From positions 61,918-120,720 of the forward strand of contig NZ_HG529491.1 in the NCBI RefSeq assembly GCF_000308275.2: a stretch of DNA of 58,803 bases, written 5' to 3'. The notes beneath the pieces were generated by a model. That model was given only the letters and a program-made list of their open reading frames with translations. It was not told the origin of the DNA and ran no database searches. The position numbers were made by a program, and so were the translations under genes. The DNA is from Levyella massiliensis. GTDB taxonomy: Bacteria; Bacillota; Clostridia; Tissierellales; Peptoniphilaceae. Shown here piece after piece: positions 1 through 9,284 of this stretch. Positions within the stretch are counted from its first letter, which is position 1. Every line of letters begins with the position of its first letter.

Positions 1-42
1 TACGCGTTTTCGAAAAGATTTCGTATATCTCCGCCGTGTCAT
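1..42 (-). CDS. IS3-family transposase OrfA, N-terminal fragment (runs off window)
   Basis: Only the first 14 codons are inside the window. Read on the minus strand they give MTRRRYTKSFRKRV, the usual basic opening of an IS3-family OrfA, a helix-turn-helix protein that binds the element ends. A strong AAGGAGG ribosome binding site lies just upstream (about 48-54). A 24-bp terminal inverted repeat follows at 91-114, matching the one at 58583-58606. An overlapping ATG three codons upstream hits a stop at once, so this start is the usable one. The IS assignment rests mainly on the inverted repeats and the transposase tail at the other edge. Confidence 0.7.
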   Translation of the reverse strand, partial: MTRRRYTKSFRKRV

Positions 43-90
43 GTCATCCTCCTTAAGCCTTTCTTCATTGTATCTTTTTGTTCGTTAAGG

Positions 91-114
91 CTCTACTTTT
101 TGGGGGACATGTCA
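91..114 (-). mobile_element. IS3-type terminal inverted repeat (OrfA side)
   Basis: Read on the minus strand, the end begins TGACATGTCCCCCAAA and closes with GTAGAG. It matches the OrfB-side end at 58583-58606 at all but about four positions. The TG tip and the position outside orfA are typical of an IS3-family left end. The element itself continues beyond the left edge. Confidence 0.8.
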
Positions 115-117
115 TTC

Positions 118-246
118 TTCGATTTTGACCCGTAATCTGCACCCTAACTTTACGGGGCATTTTGCCATTTCTCGATTTTGGCCCGTAATCTGCACCCTAA
201 CTTTACGGGGCATTTTGCCATTTTGCGGTTTTGACCCGTAATCGCG
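118..246. repeat. 53-bp palindromic tandem repeats, left copy
   Basis: CCCGTAA occurs at 129-135, 182-188 and 235-241, an exact 53-bp period. Each unit carries TTACGGG facing CCCGTAA, with an inner GGCATTTTGCC hairpin and a CGATTTTG segment. Short linkers (TCTGCACCCTAACT) separate the palindromes. The array starts directly at the IS end, so the element probably inserted into it. The same family recurs at 58400-58582. No gene overlaps it convincingly. Confidence 0.85.
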
Positions 247-264
247 TCGACTGACAGCGGCATA

Positions 265-296
265 TAAAAAAGGAAGGCGGCCGGTGGCCGCCCTCC
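265..296 (-). terminator. Rho-independent terminator after clpB
   Basis: On the minus strand GGCGGCC pairs with GGCCGCC across a 3-nt loop (276-292), followed by a T run (265-270). It lies about 95 bases past the clpB stop and is the only good terminator before the repeats. Confidence 0.8.
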
Positions 297-388
297 AATT
301 CTATCTATCTGCGCCGCGAAAGTGGCGCTACTTCTTATTAAACCGCCGGCTGCAGGACGACTCCGTTCGGGAGCCGCAGGCGCCTAGA

Positions 389-3034
389 CTATTCCACCAC
401 CTCGTAGGTGTCATCGCTATGAAAATCTTCCGACGCTTTCTCGGTGGCAGGACGCGGTTCGACCTGTACTTTGAGATCGTTGGCGTCTGCCGTGACGGTC
501 ACGTGATCGTGATCGGCAATGCTTCCTTCGATCAGCATACGACCGAGAATGGTCTGGAGATGCTTCTGCAGATAGCGTTCGATCGGACGTGCGCCGAACT
601 GCGGCGAGAAAGCATGGGAGAGGATGAAATCGTGGGCAGTAGCATCCGCTTCAATGGTGATGTCGCGTTCCGCCAGATGAGCGGAAATCTTTGCCAGGTT
701 GAGGTCGATGATGCGACCAATTTCGTCCTTCGTGAGGCCCTTAAAAGTGATAATGTCATCAATACGGTTCAGGAACTCGGGACGGAAGGCGCGATGCAGG
801 GCTTCGTCCACCGTCTTTTGTGCTGCATCGGTAAGGTTGCCTTGCGCATCTAAGCCATGCAAAATGGTGTCGGCGCCAAGGTTCGAGGTCATAATGATGA
901 TGGTGTTGCGGAAGTTCACCGTACGACCTTGGTTATCGGTCAGACGCCCGTCGTCGAGCACCTGCAACAGGATGTTAAAGACATCGGGGTGGGCCTTTTC
1001 GATTTCGTCAAAGAGGACCACGGAATAGGGCTTACGACGCACGGCTTCCGTCAGCTGACCGCCTTCTTCATAGCCGACGTATCCCGGCGCGGCACCGATG
1101 AGACGGGACACGGAGTATTTTTCCATGTATTCCGACATATCAATGCGCACCATATTGCGCTCGTCATCAAACATCGCTTCCGTTAAAGCCTTAGCAAGCT
1201 CGGTTTTGCCGACGCCTGTAGGGCCGAGGAAGATAAAGCTGCCGAGCGGTTTCGTGGCATCGGAGAGGCCGGCACGGGCGCGCAAGAGCGCTTCCGAGAC
1301 TGCCGTGATGGCCTGTTCCTGACCGATGACGCGGCGATGCAAAATTTCCGGCAAACGGAGAATCTTCTGTCGCTCGCTTTCCACCAGCTTGGTTACCGGA
1401 ATGTGCGTCCACTTGGAGACCACTTCCGCCACTTCCTCTTCCGTGACCTCTTCTTTTACCGCATCGTTATCCTTTTCGAGAGCATTTTCACTCTCTTCAT
1501 ACTTCTTCTGCAATTCCGCCAGCTTGCCGTAACGCAGCGTCGAGGCTTTTTCATAATCGAAATTGCGCTCTGCCTCCTCAATGGCATGACGGGTATGATC
1601 AATTTCTTCCTTAATTTTCGTCTGGCCTTCGAGGGCTGCCTTCGCATTTTGCCACTGAATAAAGCCCTCGTTGTAGGCTTCTTTCAAATTGGCCATGTCG
1701 GCTTCCAACTCCGCCAGGCGTTTCTTGGATGCCTCGTCGGTTTCCTTTTGCAGGGCGACTTTTTCAATCTCGAGCTGTAATATCCGACGACGTTTTTCAT
1801 CCAATTCTTCCGGCATGGAGTCAAGGGCCGTGCGCACCATGGCGGCTGCCTCATCCATGAGGTCGATGGCCTTATCCGGCAGGTAGCGGTCCGTAATGTA
1901 GCGATCCGAGAGTTTTGCTGCGGCAACAACCGCACCGTCCGAGATGCGCAGACCGTGATGCAGTTCGTATTTGGATTTAATGCCACGCAAAATGGAAACC
2001 GTATCTTCCACTGACGGTTCGCCCACCATGACTTTCTGGAAACGACGTTCCAGCGCGCCGTCTTTTTCAATATATTGGCGATATTCGTTAAGCGTCGTCG
2101 CGCCGATCATGCGGATTTCGCCGCGGGAAAGTGCCGGCTTCATGAGGTTTGACGCATCCATAGCGCCATCCGTACGTCCCGCACCGACAATCAAGTGCAA
2201 TTCATCCACAAAAAGGATGATATTGCCATCCGATGCCTTAATCTTTTCCAGCACGGCCTTTAAACGCTCTTCAAATTCACCGCGATACTTGGCGCCGGCT
2301 AAGAGCTGGCCCATATCCAGGGCAAAAATCGTCGTGTCCTTCAAGCCATCCGGCACATCGCCATTGATAATGCGCTGGGCGAGTCCTTCTACAACGGCCG
2401 TTTTCCCCACGCCCGGTTCACCGATAAGCACCGGATTATTCTTCGTGCGACGGGAGAGGATGCGCGTCATATCGCGAATCTCTTCATCACGACCGATAAT
2501 GGGATCCCCCTTACCTTCCCGCGCCTTCGCGGTCAGATCCGTTCCGTATTTCTTCAAGACATCTTCCGTTTCTTCCGGATTGTCCGTTGTCACCTTGCGA
2601 GAGCCGCGTACGGCTTTTAACGCTTGTTCGAACGCATCACGCGTAATATGATACTGTTTCAAAATCTCTTCGGACGGAATATGGCGTTCCGACAGCAAAG
2701 CCAAATACAAGTGCTCCGTCGAAACGTATTCGTCGCCCATCTTCGTGGCTTCATCCTTTGCATTCAGCAGGATGCGCTGAAAAATCGCGTTTGGATAGAC
2801 CTGCGAAGCGCCCTGTTGCTGCGGTAAATTTTCCATGGCCCGTCGCACCGCCGTGCGGTAGGCCGCGATCTGTACGCCCAGATGCGTCAGCACCTGCGCC
2901 ACCATGCCGTCCGTTTCACGGATCAAGGCATCGTGTAAGTGGAGATCCGTCAATTCCGGATTTCCGTTTTTAATGGCCGCATTTTGTGCGTCCTGAATTG
3001 CCTGTAATGCTCTTTTTGTATATTTATCTTCCAT
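389..3034 (-). CDS. clpB: ATP-dependent disaggregase ClpB
   Basis: Hsp100 AAA+ unfoldase that pulls polypeptides out of aggregates together with the DnaK system in the cytoplasm. The order is an N-terminal Clp repeat domain (about 1-145), a first AAA+ module with Walker A GEPGVGKT near residue 206, a long coiled-coil middle domain (about 405-530, Glu/Lys rich), and a second AAA+ module with GPTGVGKT followed by the DMSEY and GYVGYEEGG segments. About 881 residues is normal for ClpB, and the coiled coil separates it from ClpC/ClpA. Two tandem ATGs follow the ribosome binding site AAAGGAG; the second has better spacing and is used here. It lies about 30 bases behind the DnaJ-like gene and should share its CtsR-controlled promoter. 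Confidence 0.97.
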   Translation of the reverse strand: MEDKYTKRALQAIQDAQNAAIKNGNPELTDLHLHDALIRETDGMVAQVLTHLGVQIAAYRTAVRRAMENLPQQQGASQVYPNAIFQRILLNAKDEATKMGDEYVSTEHLYLALLSERHIPSEEILKQYHITRDAFEQALKAVRGSRKVTTDNPEETEDVLKKYGTDLTAKAREGKGDPIIGRDEEIRDMTRILSRRTKNNPVLIGEPGVGKTAVVEGLAQRIINGDVPDGLKDTTIFALDMGQLLAGAKYRGEFEERLKAVLEKIKASDGNIILFVDELHLIVGAGRTDGAMDASNLMKPALSRGEIRMIGATTLNEYRQYIEKDGALERRFQKVMVGEPSVEDTVSILRGIKSKYELHHGLRISDGAVVAAAKLSDRYITDRYLPDKAIDLMDEAAAMVRTALDSMPEELDEKRRRILQLEIEKVALQKETDEASKKRLAELEADMANLKEAYNEGFIQWQNAKAALEGQTKIKEEIDHTRHAIEEAERNFDYEKASTLRYGKLAELQKKYEESENALEKDNDAVKEEVTEEEVAEVVSKWTHIPVTKLVESERQKILRLPEILHRRVIGQEQAITAVSEALLRARAGLSDATKPLGSFIFLGPTGVGKTELAKALTEAMFDDERNMVRIDMSEYMEKYSVSRLIGAAPGYVGYEEGGQLTEAVRRKPYSVVLFDEIEKAHPDVFNILLQVLDDGRLTDNQGRTVNFRNTIIIMTSNLGADTILHGLDAQGNLTDAAQKTVDEALHRAFRPEFLNRIDDIITFKGLTKDEIGRIIDLNLAKISAHLAERDITIEADATAHDFILSHAFSPQFGARPIERYLQKHLQTILGRMLIEGSIADHDHVTVTADANDLKVQVEPRPATEKASEDFHSDDTYEVVE

Positions 3035-3066
3035 CATGACTCTCCTTTCTGCGGATTCGGAGTCTG

Positions 3067-4056
3067 TTATTGCTGTAATTTTTTATAGATGGCTTCCTGT
3101 TCCGGCGTAAGCACGGCAGGATTCTGAATGGCCATCTCCAAATACAAGTCGCCGCGCGTTCCTTGGCGATTGCGATACCCCTTCCCCGGCACACGCATGC
3201 GTTTACCTGTTGCCATGCGGGCAGGAATGTTCACCTGAATGCGACCGTCCAACGTATCAACGGTTTTCTTCGTGCCAAAATAGGCTTCCCAGGGAAGCAG
3301 GGTTACGGTTTTTACGATATCCACGCCTTCGATGGTATCGGGGGAAAGCAAGCGAATCTTGACCATCAGGTTACCGTCGAGGCCAAACTTTTCACCCTTT
3401 ACGCGAATGCGGTTGCCATCCTGAATGCCTGCCGGCCAGCGCACCGCGATATTTTTCGTTTGCCCACCGATTTGAAACTGCAGGGTCTTTTCACCGCCTT
3501 GATAGGCTTCCCGGAGCGGCAAATCCATCGTGGTTTCATAGCGATCCTGTGCACGCCTTGCGGCAGCACCGTTCGTAGCGGCGCCGTAACCCGCCGGACC
3601 GTAACTGGTCCGATACGTGGCGCCCGAACGACCGTGGAGCAAATCTCCCAGATCGCCAAAGCCGCTGAAATTCCCGCCGGCATGGCCTCCCTGTCGTGCC
3701 CCACCGCCGAAAATCAAATTGAAGAAGTCGGAGAAGTCGCCACTGCCGTTCGTTTGATAGGTATAGGTCCCTTGACCATTACCGAAGTTTCCGAATCCGA
3801 AATCTCGCGGGTCAAAGTTTTGACCCCCTTGGAAATTCATATTGGTGCCAAACTGATCGTATTTTTTACGCTTATCGGCATCACCGAGGACTTCGTATGC
3901 TTCGTTAATTTCTTTGAATTTTTCCTGCGCCGCGGTGTCATTCGGATGCAGATCCGGATGATATTTTTTCGCCAACTTGCGATACGCTTTTTTAATCTCT
4001 GCTGCGGATGCCCCTTTATCGACGCCAAGCGTCTTGTAATAGTCTTGATATTGCAA
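3067..4056 (-). CDS. DnaJ-family co-chaperone without zinc finger (CbpA-like)
   Basis: Hsp40 co-chaperone that stimulates DnaK ATPase and delivers substrates. The J domain occupies about 1-68 with the essential HPD in KKYHPDLHP, followed by a Gly/Phe-rich linker (about 70-150) and two beta-rich C-terminal substrate-binding domains. No CxxCxGxG zinc repeats are present, so it resembles CbpA rather than canonical DnaJ. The start is set at a TTG (4056), because AAAGGAGG ends four bases before it; an ATG seven codons upstream would place the Shine-Dalgarno inside the gene. It is the first gene of the operon with clpB and sits behind the CtsR box at 4113-4129. No dnaK or grpE is nearby. Confidence 0.9.
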   Translation of the reverse strand: MQYQDYYKTLGVDKGASAAEIKKAYRKLAKKYHPDLHPNDTAAQEKFKEINEAYEVLGDADKRKKYDQFGTNMNFQGGQNFDPRDFGFGNFGNGQGTYTYQTNGSGDFSDFFNLIFGGGARQGGHAGGNFSGFGDLGDLLHGRSGATYRTSYGPAGYGAATNGAAARRAQDRYETTMDLPLREAYQGGEKTLQFQIGGQTKNIAVRWPAGIQDGNRIRVKGEKFGLDGNLMVKIRLLSPDTIEGVDIVKTVTLLPWEAYFGTKKTVDTLDGRIQVNIPARMATGKRMRVPGKGYRNRQGTRGDLYLEMAIQNPAVLTPEQEAIYKKLQQ

Positions 4057-4112
4057 AGCATCCTCCTTTCCGGTCAATCTATGGACAGCGAAGAGAATTC
4101 TTCGCTTATTTT

Positions 4113-4129
4113 TTTGACCATCTTTGACT
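4113..4129 (-). promoter_or_regulatory. CtsR operator of the dnaJ-like/clpB operon
   Basis: The minus strand reads AGTCAAAGATGGTCAAA, an exact match to the CtsR heptad direct repeat (RGTCAAA-NAN-RGTCAAA). It sits immediately downstream of the -10 box, so bound repressor would block initiation. CtsR control of clp genes is established in Firmicutes; ctsR itself is not in this window. Confidence 0.88.
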
Positions 4130-4136
4130 TACCGTT

Positions 4137-4165
4137 ATTATACTCCGCTTATTGGCGAATAACAA
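4137..4165 (-). promoter_or_regulatory. Sigma-A promoter of the dnaJ-like/clpB operon
   Basis: TTGTTA (4160-4165) and TATAAT (4137-4142) are separated by 17 bases on the minus strand. The consensus -10 and ideal spacing, with the CtsR box just downstream, make this a confident call. Confidence 0.87.
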
Positions 4166-4207
4166 GCCTTTTCAAAAGATTCTGCGCTTGCTAATTTTTT
4201 CTCATTC

Positions 4208-4236
4208 TTGTAAGTTTTTGCATTTCTTTATATGAT
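4208..4236 (+). promoter_or_regulatory. Sigma-A promoter of the symporter gene
   Basis: TTGTAA (4208-4213), a 17-base spacer, then TATGAT (4231-4236). The leader then carries a 7-bp hairpin (CGCCGCT 4251-4257 with AGCGGCG 4266-4272) without a T run, so it is not an intrinsic terminator. Confidence 0.75.
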
Positions 4237-4319
4237 TTAGCAAAGAGTAGCGCCGCTGTGGGATGAGCGGCGTTCATCACTCTCGCCATTCCTGACGGGT
4301 GTACAAGAAAGGATTCATT

Positions 4320-5549
4320 ATGGAGAAAAAACAACGTTTCAGTCTGGCGATACAGATCTTTATCGCCCTAGCGCTCGGCATTCTTGTCGGCATTCTGTTG
4401 CAGGGAAAGGGGGATTTTACAAAAGCCTATATTCAGCCCATTGGTACCATCTACATTAATCTCTTGAAATTCATGGTGGTGCCCATCGTCCTTTTCTCCA
4501 TCATCGATGGAACCATCTCCTTAGGCGATATTCGTCGTGTGGGCTCTATTGGTTGGAAAACTTTCGTCTATTACATGGCAACCACCGCCGTTGCGGTGGT
4601 CATTGGTATTGTTTTTGCCACGCTCTTTAAAGGATTTTTCCCGCTCTTACAGACGGCGGGATTGAAATATGAAGCCAAAAGTGCCAATTTCATGGAAGTC
4701 ATCGTGGCGATGTTCCCGAAAAATATTTTGGAGCCGCTGCTAAAAGCGGATATGTTGCCGCTGATTTTGATGGCGCTTCTCATTGGTGTGGGTATTCTTC
4801 TTTCCGGTGAGGACGGCAAACGCGTTGGCAAAGGTGTGAAGAGCATCTACACCGTGGTTATGAAAATGATGGAAATCATCATCCGCCTCACGCCCATCGG
4901 CGTATTCTGCTTAATGACCAACGTCATTGCGATCAATGGGGCTACCATCGTCTCCTCATTGGGCATCGTTCTAGGCGTCGCCTATCTGGGTTACTTCACC
5001 CACATCGTGATCGTCTATGGTTTGAGTGTCCACCTCTTTGCCAAGATAAGCCTCATGAAATTTTTGCGTGGCATGATGCCCGCCATGACCACAGCTTTCA
5101 CGACTTCCAGCTCCAATGCGACTCTGCCCCTTACCATTCAATGCTCCAACGACCTGGGCGCTGATCCCAGCGTTTCTTCCTTTGTTCTGCCCCTTGGCGC
5201 AACGATCAACATGGACGGCACGGCCATCTACATGGGCGTCAACTGTCTCTTCATCGCCGCCTGCTATGGTGTCAATTTGACCATCCCTCAGCTGATTTCC
5301 GTCGTCCTTACCGCCGTTCTTGCCTCCATTGGCACGGCAGGCGTTTCTGGTGCCGGCATGATCATGCTGGCGATGGTCCTCACCAGTGTTAACCTCCCTG
5401 TCGAAGGCATTGCCCTGATTGCCGGTATTGACCGTCTCTTCGACATGGGCCGTACGACCCTGAACATCACCGGCGATGCCACCGCCGCCCTTGCGGTGTC
5501 CCAGTGGGATCGCGCTGCCAAAGCGAAAAAGGCGAAGAAAGCAAACTAA
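4320..5549 (+). CDS. Dicarboxylate/amino-acid:cation symporter (DAACS/GltP family)
   Basis: Integral membrane transporter that brings in glutamate, aspartate, serine/threonine or C4-dicarboxylates with Na+ or H+. Eight or so hydrophobic helices are visible. Family signatures are intact: the Ser-rich re-entrant loop TTSSSNATLPLTI and the cation/substrate motif GATINMDGTAIY, followed by the GTAGVSGAG hairpin. At 409 residues it is full length. The ATG at 4320 is preceded by AAGAAAGGA; an in-frame GTG seven codons earlier would bury that site. It is a single gene with its own promoter, ending at a bidirectional terminator shared with the convergent GDPD-like gene. Substrate cannot be told from sequence. 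Confidence 0.92.
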   Translation: MEKKQRFSLAIQIFIALALGILVGILLQGKGDFTKAYIQPIGTIYINLLKFMVVPIVLFSIIDGTISLGDIRRVGSIGWKTFVYYMATTAVAVVIGIVFATLFKGFFPLLQTAGLKYEAKSANFMEVIVAMFPKNILEPLLKADMLPLILMALLIGVGILLSGEDGKRVGKGVKSIYTVVMKMMEIIIRLTPIGVFCLMTNVIAINGATIVSSLGIVLGVAYLGYFTHIVIVYGLSVHLFAKISLMKFLRGMMPAMTTAFTTSSSNATLPLTIQCSNDLGADPSVSSFVLPLGATINMDGTAIYMGVNCLFIAACYGVNLTIPQLISVVLTAVLASIGTAGVSGAGMIMLAMVLTSVNLPVEGIALIAGIDRLFDMGRTTLNITGDATAALAVSQWDRAAKAKKAKKAN

Positions 5550-5584
5550 TGCCGCATCAACCTGCGGCCGACAGTCATACAATA

Positions 5585-5620
5585 ACAGTGAAGGCGGCCT
5601 TTTGGGCCGCCTTCACTGTA
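5585..5620. terminator. Bidirectional terminator between symporter and GDPD-like gene
   Basis: A long perfect hairpin, CAGTGAAGGCGGCC facing GGCCGCCTTCACTG around a TTTT-rich loop, sits between the two convergent genes. It can serve both strands. Confidence 0.8.
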
Positions 5621-5643
5621 TCAAATTGCATCGCATAAGCGAT

Positions 5644-6597
5644 TTATTTCAGCACGCCCTTCATCAGATTCATGAAGAGGCCGGCCAAGAATGTAGCTAC
5701 GGCAACACTTAGAACCATGCAAAGTGCGACGGCTAAGAAATTGCCTTTGCCTTTGCGGCTTCTACCGACATTGGTGAGATTTTTGGCTTTTTGGGCCAGG
5801 GACTGCATGGGTTGGTGGCTCTTCTCTTGCCGCGCTTCCGTTTCCGTGGCAAATTTCAGTGCCTCGGCGGAGTAGGGCATTGTCTTGACGTCAAGGGCCG
5901 CCCGCGCGGTGGCCATATCGGTAACAAGGATGCTCTTGACACCGAGCTCTTGGAGGCGTTGCATTTGCTCCGGAGTGGAGACGTCCTGGGTCATAATCTG
6001 CAGATCATGTGCATTGCAAAGTTCGACGAATTGACGCGTGGTTTGCGTGAGGGTGGGAAGAACGTAGTGAATCTCCAATTCTTCAAGCTTGGCAATGATT
6101 TCTTCGTCAAGGGTATCGGGAATCAAACCAAGGGCGATGTCCGGGTAGCGTGTATGCAAAAGACGCAGGCTGGAGAGACGGGAACAGGCCAAGAGCAAGC
6201 GCTCTTTGCCTTCGACGTCGGCCAGGCAATTCATGAGGTCTTCTTCAAAATTGGAATAGGGGAATTTAGCGTTTTTCACCATCAAAATGGTGGTGTGTGG
6301 CAATGGCTCCGCCCAAGTTAAGTATTCCTTCAGCGATGGAATATGCTGATCCAATTTCGTGTAGGGCTCGTTAAACTCTGCTTCTTGGATTTCGCTCAGA
6401 TCATGATGGCGTACCAGACCGATGGCATCAGTGGCAATGCCTAAGGCTTCATCGCGGAAGACGATGGGCTGATGATCGCGCGTCATCAGAACGTCCAGTG
6501 CAATGCCCTCCGCGCCGTTTAGGAGCGCCTGGCGAAAAGCCATCATGGTGTTTTCCGGTAAATGCTCGTGATCCCCGCGATAGGAATAGATTTTCAT
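5644..6597 (-). CDS. Membrane-anchored GDPD-like protein, probably catalytically dead
   Basis: The fold signature of glycerophosphodiester phosphodiesterases is clear: RG....LPENT at the N-terminus, LDVLMTRD, then a TIM-barrel-length sequence ending in SILVTD. The residues that do the chemistry are replaced. The His of HRG is Tyr6, the metal-binding Glu of E-x-D is Ala33 (Asp35 is kept), the His of the HD motif is Arg48, and the Glu of the IEIK strand is Met. After a basic linker rich in Gln/Lys/Arg, one transmembrane helix (about 290-310) closes the protein. The start overlaps the ABC-F stop by 4 bases (ATGA), so translation is coupled. A binding or scaffolding role is inferred; the substrate is unknown. 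Confidence 0.82.
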   Translation of the reverse strand: MKIYSYRGDHEHLPENTMMAFRQALLNGAEGIALDVLMTRDHQPIVFRDEALGIATDAIGLVRHHDLSEIQEAEFNEPYTKLDQHIPSLKEYLTWAEPLPHTTILMVKNAKFPYSNFEEDLMNCLADVEGKERLLLACSRLSSLRLLHTRYPDIALGLIPDTLDEEIIAKLEELEIHYVLPTLTQTTRQFVELCNAHDLQIMTQDVSTPEQMQRLQELGVKSILVTDMATARAALDVKTMPYSAEALKFATETEARQEKSHQPMQSLAQKAKNLTNVGRSRKGKGNFLAVALCMVLSVAVATFLAGLFMNLMKGVLK

Positions 6598-8540
6598 ACC
6601 TCTTCCCCTTCCTCTTCTTCCAACGCCGTTTCCAGTTCCAGCCACTCGTCGCCAAGGGCTTCTAATTTCTTTTGAATTTGCGTGAGCTCATCGTGGACAC
6701 GCTGTGCTTCTTCGTAATCCTCATAGAGCGAAGGATCATAGGCTTTCTGCTGCAACGCCTCTTGCGTCGCCGTCAGCTCTTCCGTTTCCCGCGTGATCGC
6801 ATTGATGCGCGCGCGCATCTGACGCAGCTGCTTTTTTGCTTGCTGCGCCTGTTTCTTTTCCTTTTTCTCTTGCGTCTTTGTCTTTGTTCCCTGTGTTTCC
6901 TGCGGCAAAACGGCACCATCGCTCTTATGCTGCAGATAAGCATCATAGTTACCCAGATGCATTTCCATGCCCGTCGGATGCAGGCGGAAAATATGCGTAC
7001 AAACGTGGTTTAGAAAATAGCGATCATGGCTGATGACAAAGACGGTGCCATCGTAATCCAGCAATGCCTGCTCCAAGATTTCGCGGCTTTCGATATCCAA
7101 GTGATTGGTCGGCTCATCCAATAAGAGGACGTTGGCTGAGGAAAGCATAAGCTTCAACAAAGCAAGACGGGCTTTTTCACCACCGGACAGTTCCCCCACC
7201 AGACGGAAAATCTCTTCGCCGATGAATTGGAAACGGGCAAGATGGGCGCGTACCGTATAGTGATCCATCTGTGGATAGGCATCCCACAGTTCATCCAGAA
7301 TGGTTTTGTCCGGGGATAAGGTGCGCTGCTCCTGGTCGAAGAAGGCAATCTTCACCGAGGAGCCGAAGGAAACCGTGCCTTGATCGGCTTGCTCCTGCTG
7401 CAGGAGAATGCGAAACAGTGTCGTCTTCCCGACGCCGTTCTCACCAATGAGGCCAATGCGCTGGCCCCGATAAATGTTGAAACTGACATCCTGAAAAAGG
7501 ATGCGCTCTCCAAAGGCTTTGCCTAAGCCATCCACGGCCAAGACATCTTCCCCGCTCGGATATTTCGGGGTAAGGCGCAGACGCATATGCTGCACATCTT
7601 CCGGCGGTTTCTCCAATAACACCATTTTATCTAAGAGTTTCTGGCGCGAACGGGATTGGGCAATGCCGCGCTTGCGTTTCGAACCGCCCAGATGGCCCAG
7701 GCGATCAATGATTTCTTTTTGTCGCGCAATTTCTTCCTGCTGATTTTCATAGGCATGACGCTGCACTTCCAGGTCCTTTTCGCGGCGACGTGTATATTCC
7801 TGATAGCCGCAGGCATACGAAAAGACTTTGCGATGCTCCACCAGCAAAATGCGTTGACACACCTGATTTAAAAAGTAGCGATCATGGGAAATGAGCAGCA
7901 CTGCCCCGCGGAAGGAGGCCAGCATCTGTTCGAGATAGGCGGTGACTTCCATATCCAAGTGGTTCGTGGGCTCATCCAAAAAGAGAATATCGGGACGGCC
8001 GCAGAGCATCGTTGCCAATTCCAGGCGCGATTTTTCGCCACCGGAGAGTACGTTCACCGGTGTGTCAAATTGCTCCTCGGAAAAGCCCATGCCCTTTAAT
8101 ATGCCGCGAATTTCCGAGTCATAAGAAAGACCGCCTTCGTCCACGAAGCGATCTGTCAACAGGCGATGCCGCTCCATTACCGCTTCGAGTTCCTTCGGTT
8201 TATCGGCGAGTTCACCCATCTCCTGCTCCAGGGCACGCAATTTCTTCTCCAGCGCGAAGGCGCGGGCATACCCTTTCTTGCACTCGTCGTAGAGGGTATC
8301 GTTGCTTTCGATATGGACATTTTGTTCCAAATAGCCGATGCGCAAATCGTCGCGATGGAAAATGGCGCCACGATCCGGCTCCAGTTCATGCACAAGCAGG
8401 CGCATAAGCGTCGTTTTTCCCGAGCCATTCACCCCGATGATACCGATCTTCTCGCCTTTTTCTACCAAAAAGGACACGTCCTCCAAAATCGAATGCACGC
8501 CATAGCTCTTATACAATTGTTGAATGGTCATTTCTGCCAT
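6594..8540 (-). CDS. ABC-F family ATPase (ribosome-associated translation factor)
   Basis: Soluble protein with two fused ABC domains and no membrane segments. Domain 1 has GVNGSGKT, LSGGEKSRLELA and FLDEPTNHLD; domain 2 has GENGVGKT, LSGGEKARLALL and LLDEPTNHLD. An inter-domain linker (about 240-310) and a C-terminal charged coiled coil (about 560-648) match the ABC-F architecture, whose members act at the ribosomal E site on stalled or antibiotic-bound ribosomes. The start chosen is MAEMTIQQL; longer in-frame starts would run into rex, and no strong ribosome binding site decides among them. Whether it confers antibiotic resistance cannot be told. It lies 49 bases after rex. Confidence 0.9.
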   Translation of the reverse strand: MAEMTIQQLYKSYGVHSILEDVSFLVEKGEKIGIIGVNGSGKTTLMRLLVHELEPDRGAIFHRDDLRIGYLEQNVHIESNDTLYDECKKGYARAFALEKKLRALEQEMGELADKPKELEAVMERHRLLTDRFVDEGGLSYDSEIRGILKGMGFSEEQFDTPVNVLSGGEKSRLELATMLCGRPDILFLDEPTNHLDMEVTAYLEQMLASFRGAVLLISHDRYFLNQVCQRILLVEHRKVFSYACGYQEYTRRREKDLEVQRHAYENQQEEIARQKEIIDRLGHLGGSKRKRGIAQSRSRQKLLDKMVLLEKPPEDVQHMRLRLTPKYPSGEDVLAVDGLGKAFGERILFQDVSFNIYRGQRIGLIGENGVGKTTLFRILLQQEQADQGTVSFGSSVKIAFFDQEQRTLSPDKTILDELWDAYPQMDHYTVRAHLARFQFIGEEIFRLVGELSGGEKARLALLKLMLSSANVLLLDEPTNHLDIESREILEQALLDYDGTVFVISHDRYFLNHVCTHIFRLHPTGMEMHLGNYDAYLQHKSDGAVLPQETQGTKTKTQEKKEKKQAQQAKKQLRQMRARINAITRETEELTATQEALQQKAYDPSLYEDYEEAQRVHDELTQIQKKLEALGDEWLELETALEEEEGEEV

Positions 8541-8589
8541 GTGGTGCTCATTTCTAAGGCCGTCGGACTTCTTCATCGAGCGTTTGGCG

Positions 8590-9258
8590 CTACTGCAACA
8601 CCGCGCCGCTGCCCGTTTCAAATCCCTTGTAATCTTTCCAGTTACCCATGTAATAAATCAGGCTATACAAACTCTCGTTTAAGTAAACATTCTCCAGCAC
8701 TACCCCGTGCGGAAGATGCAGATCCGTCTGTGCATAGTTCCAGATGCCGCTCACCCCGGCTTCAACGGCGCGATCCGCTACGGACTGCGCCACGCGACGC
8801 GGTGTAGTGATGGTCAAGATGTCAATCTGTTTTTCGGCGATGGTCTTTTCCATCGCATCCACGGACAACACCGGCGCGCCGGCAATGGTCTTGCCGATCA
8901 TTGCTTCATTCACATCAAAAAGGGCCTCCAGATGCAGGTGGTTTTCTTTGAACAAATCCGAGTTGGCCAGCGCAACGCCCAAGTGGCCGGCACCCGCGAT
9001 GGCCACATGATGTTCCTGATGCAGGCCGATGATGCGCGTAATCTGTTCTCGCAGGGATTCCACGTTGTAGCCGTACCCCTGCTGCCCAAAGCCTCCAAAG
9101 TGGTTCAGATCCTGCCGAATCTGCGAAGCGGTAAAACCGGTGATATCACTCAACTTCTGCGATGAAATGCGCTCCACGCCCTGTTCATGCAGAGCAATCA
9201 GATAGCGCAAATACTTCGGCAATCGTCGGATGACCGCTCCCGAAATCGCTTTTTCCAT
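8590..9258 (-). CDS. rex: Redox-sensing transcriptional repressor Rex
   Basis: Senses the NADH/NAD+ ratio and represses fermentation and electron-transfer genes until NADH rises. The N-terminal winged helix (about 1-80) carries the typical SSQKLSDITGFTASQIRQD recognition region and the GGFGQQGYGY turn. The Rossmann domain starts at GAGHLG (89-94), and the C-terminus has the domain-swap helix. Length (222) is normal. The ribosome binding site GGAGGAG precedes ATG 9258. It sits between a small membrane protein and the ABC-F gene in a run of minus-strand genes starting at typA. No convincing Rex box was found by eye in this window, so its targets probably lie elsewhere. Confidence 0.96.
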   Translation of the reverse strand: MEKAISGAVIRRLPKYLRYLIALHEQGVERISSQKLSDITGFTASQIRQDLNHFGGFGQQGYGYNVESLREQITRIIGLHQEHHVAIAGAGHLGVALANSDLFKENHLHLEALFDVNEAMIGKTIAGAPVLSVDAMEKTIAEKQIDILTITTPRRVAQSVADRAVEAGVSGIWNYAQTDLHLPHGVVLENVYLNESLYSLIYYMGNWKDYKGFETGSGAVLQ

Positions 9259-9284
9259 ACTCTCCTCCTACCCGTCCCAATGCG

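Noticed and set aside
3163-4194. A 343-codon plus-strand frame over the DnaJ-like gene and its promoter
   Set aside because: The opposite strand carries the HPD J-domain protein, a consensus promoter and a CtsR box.
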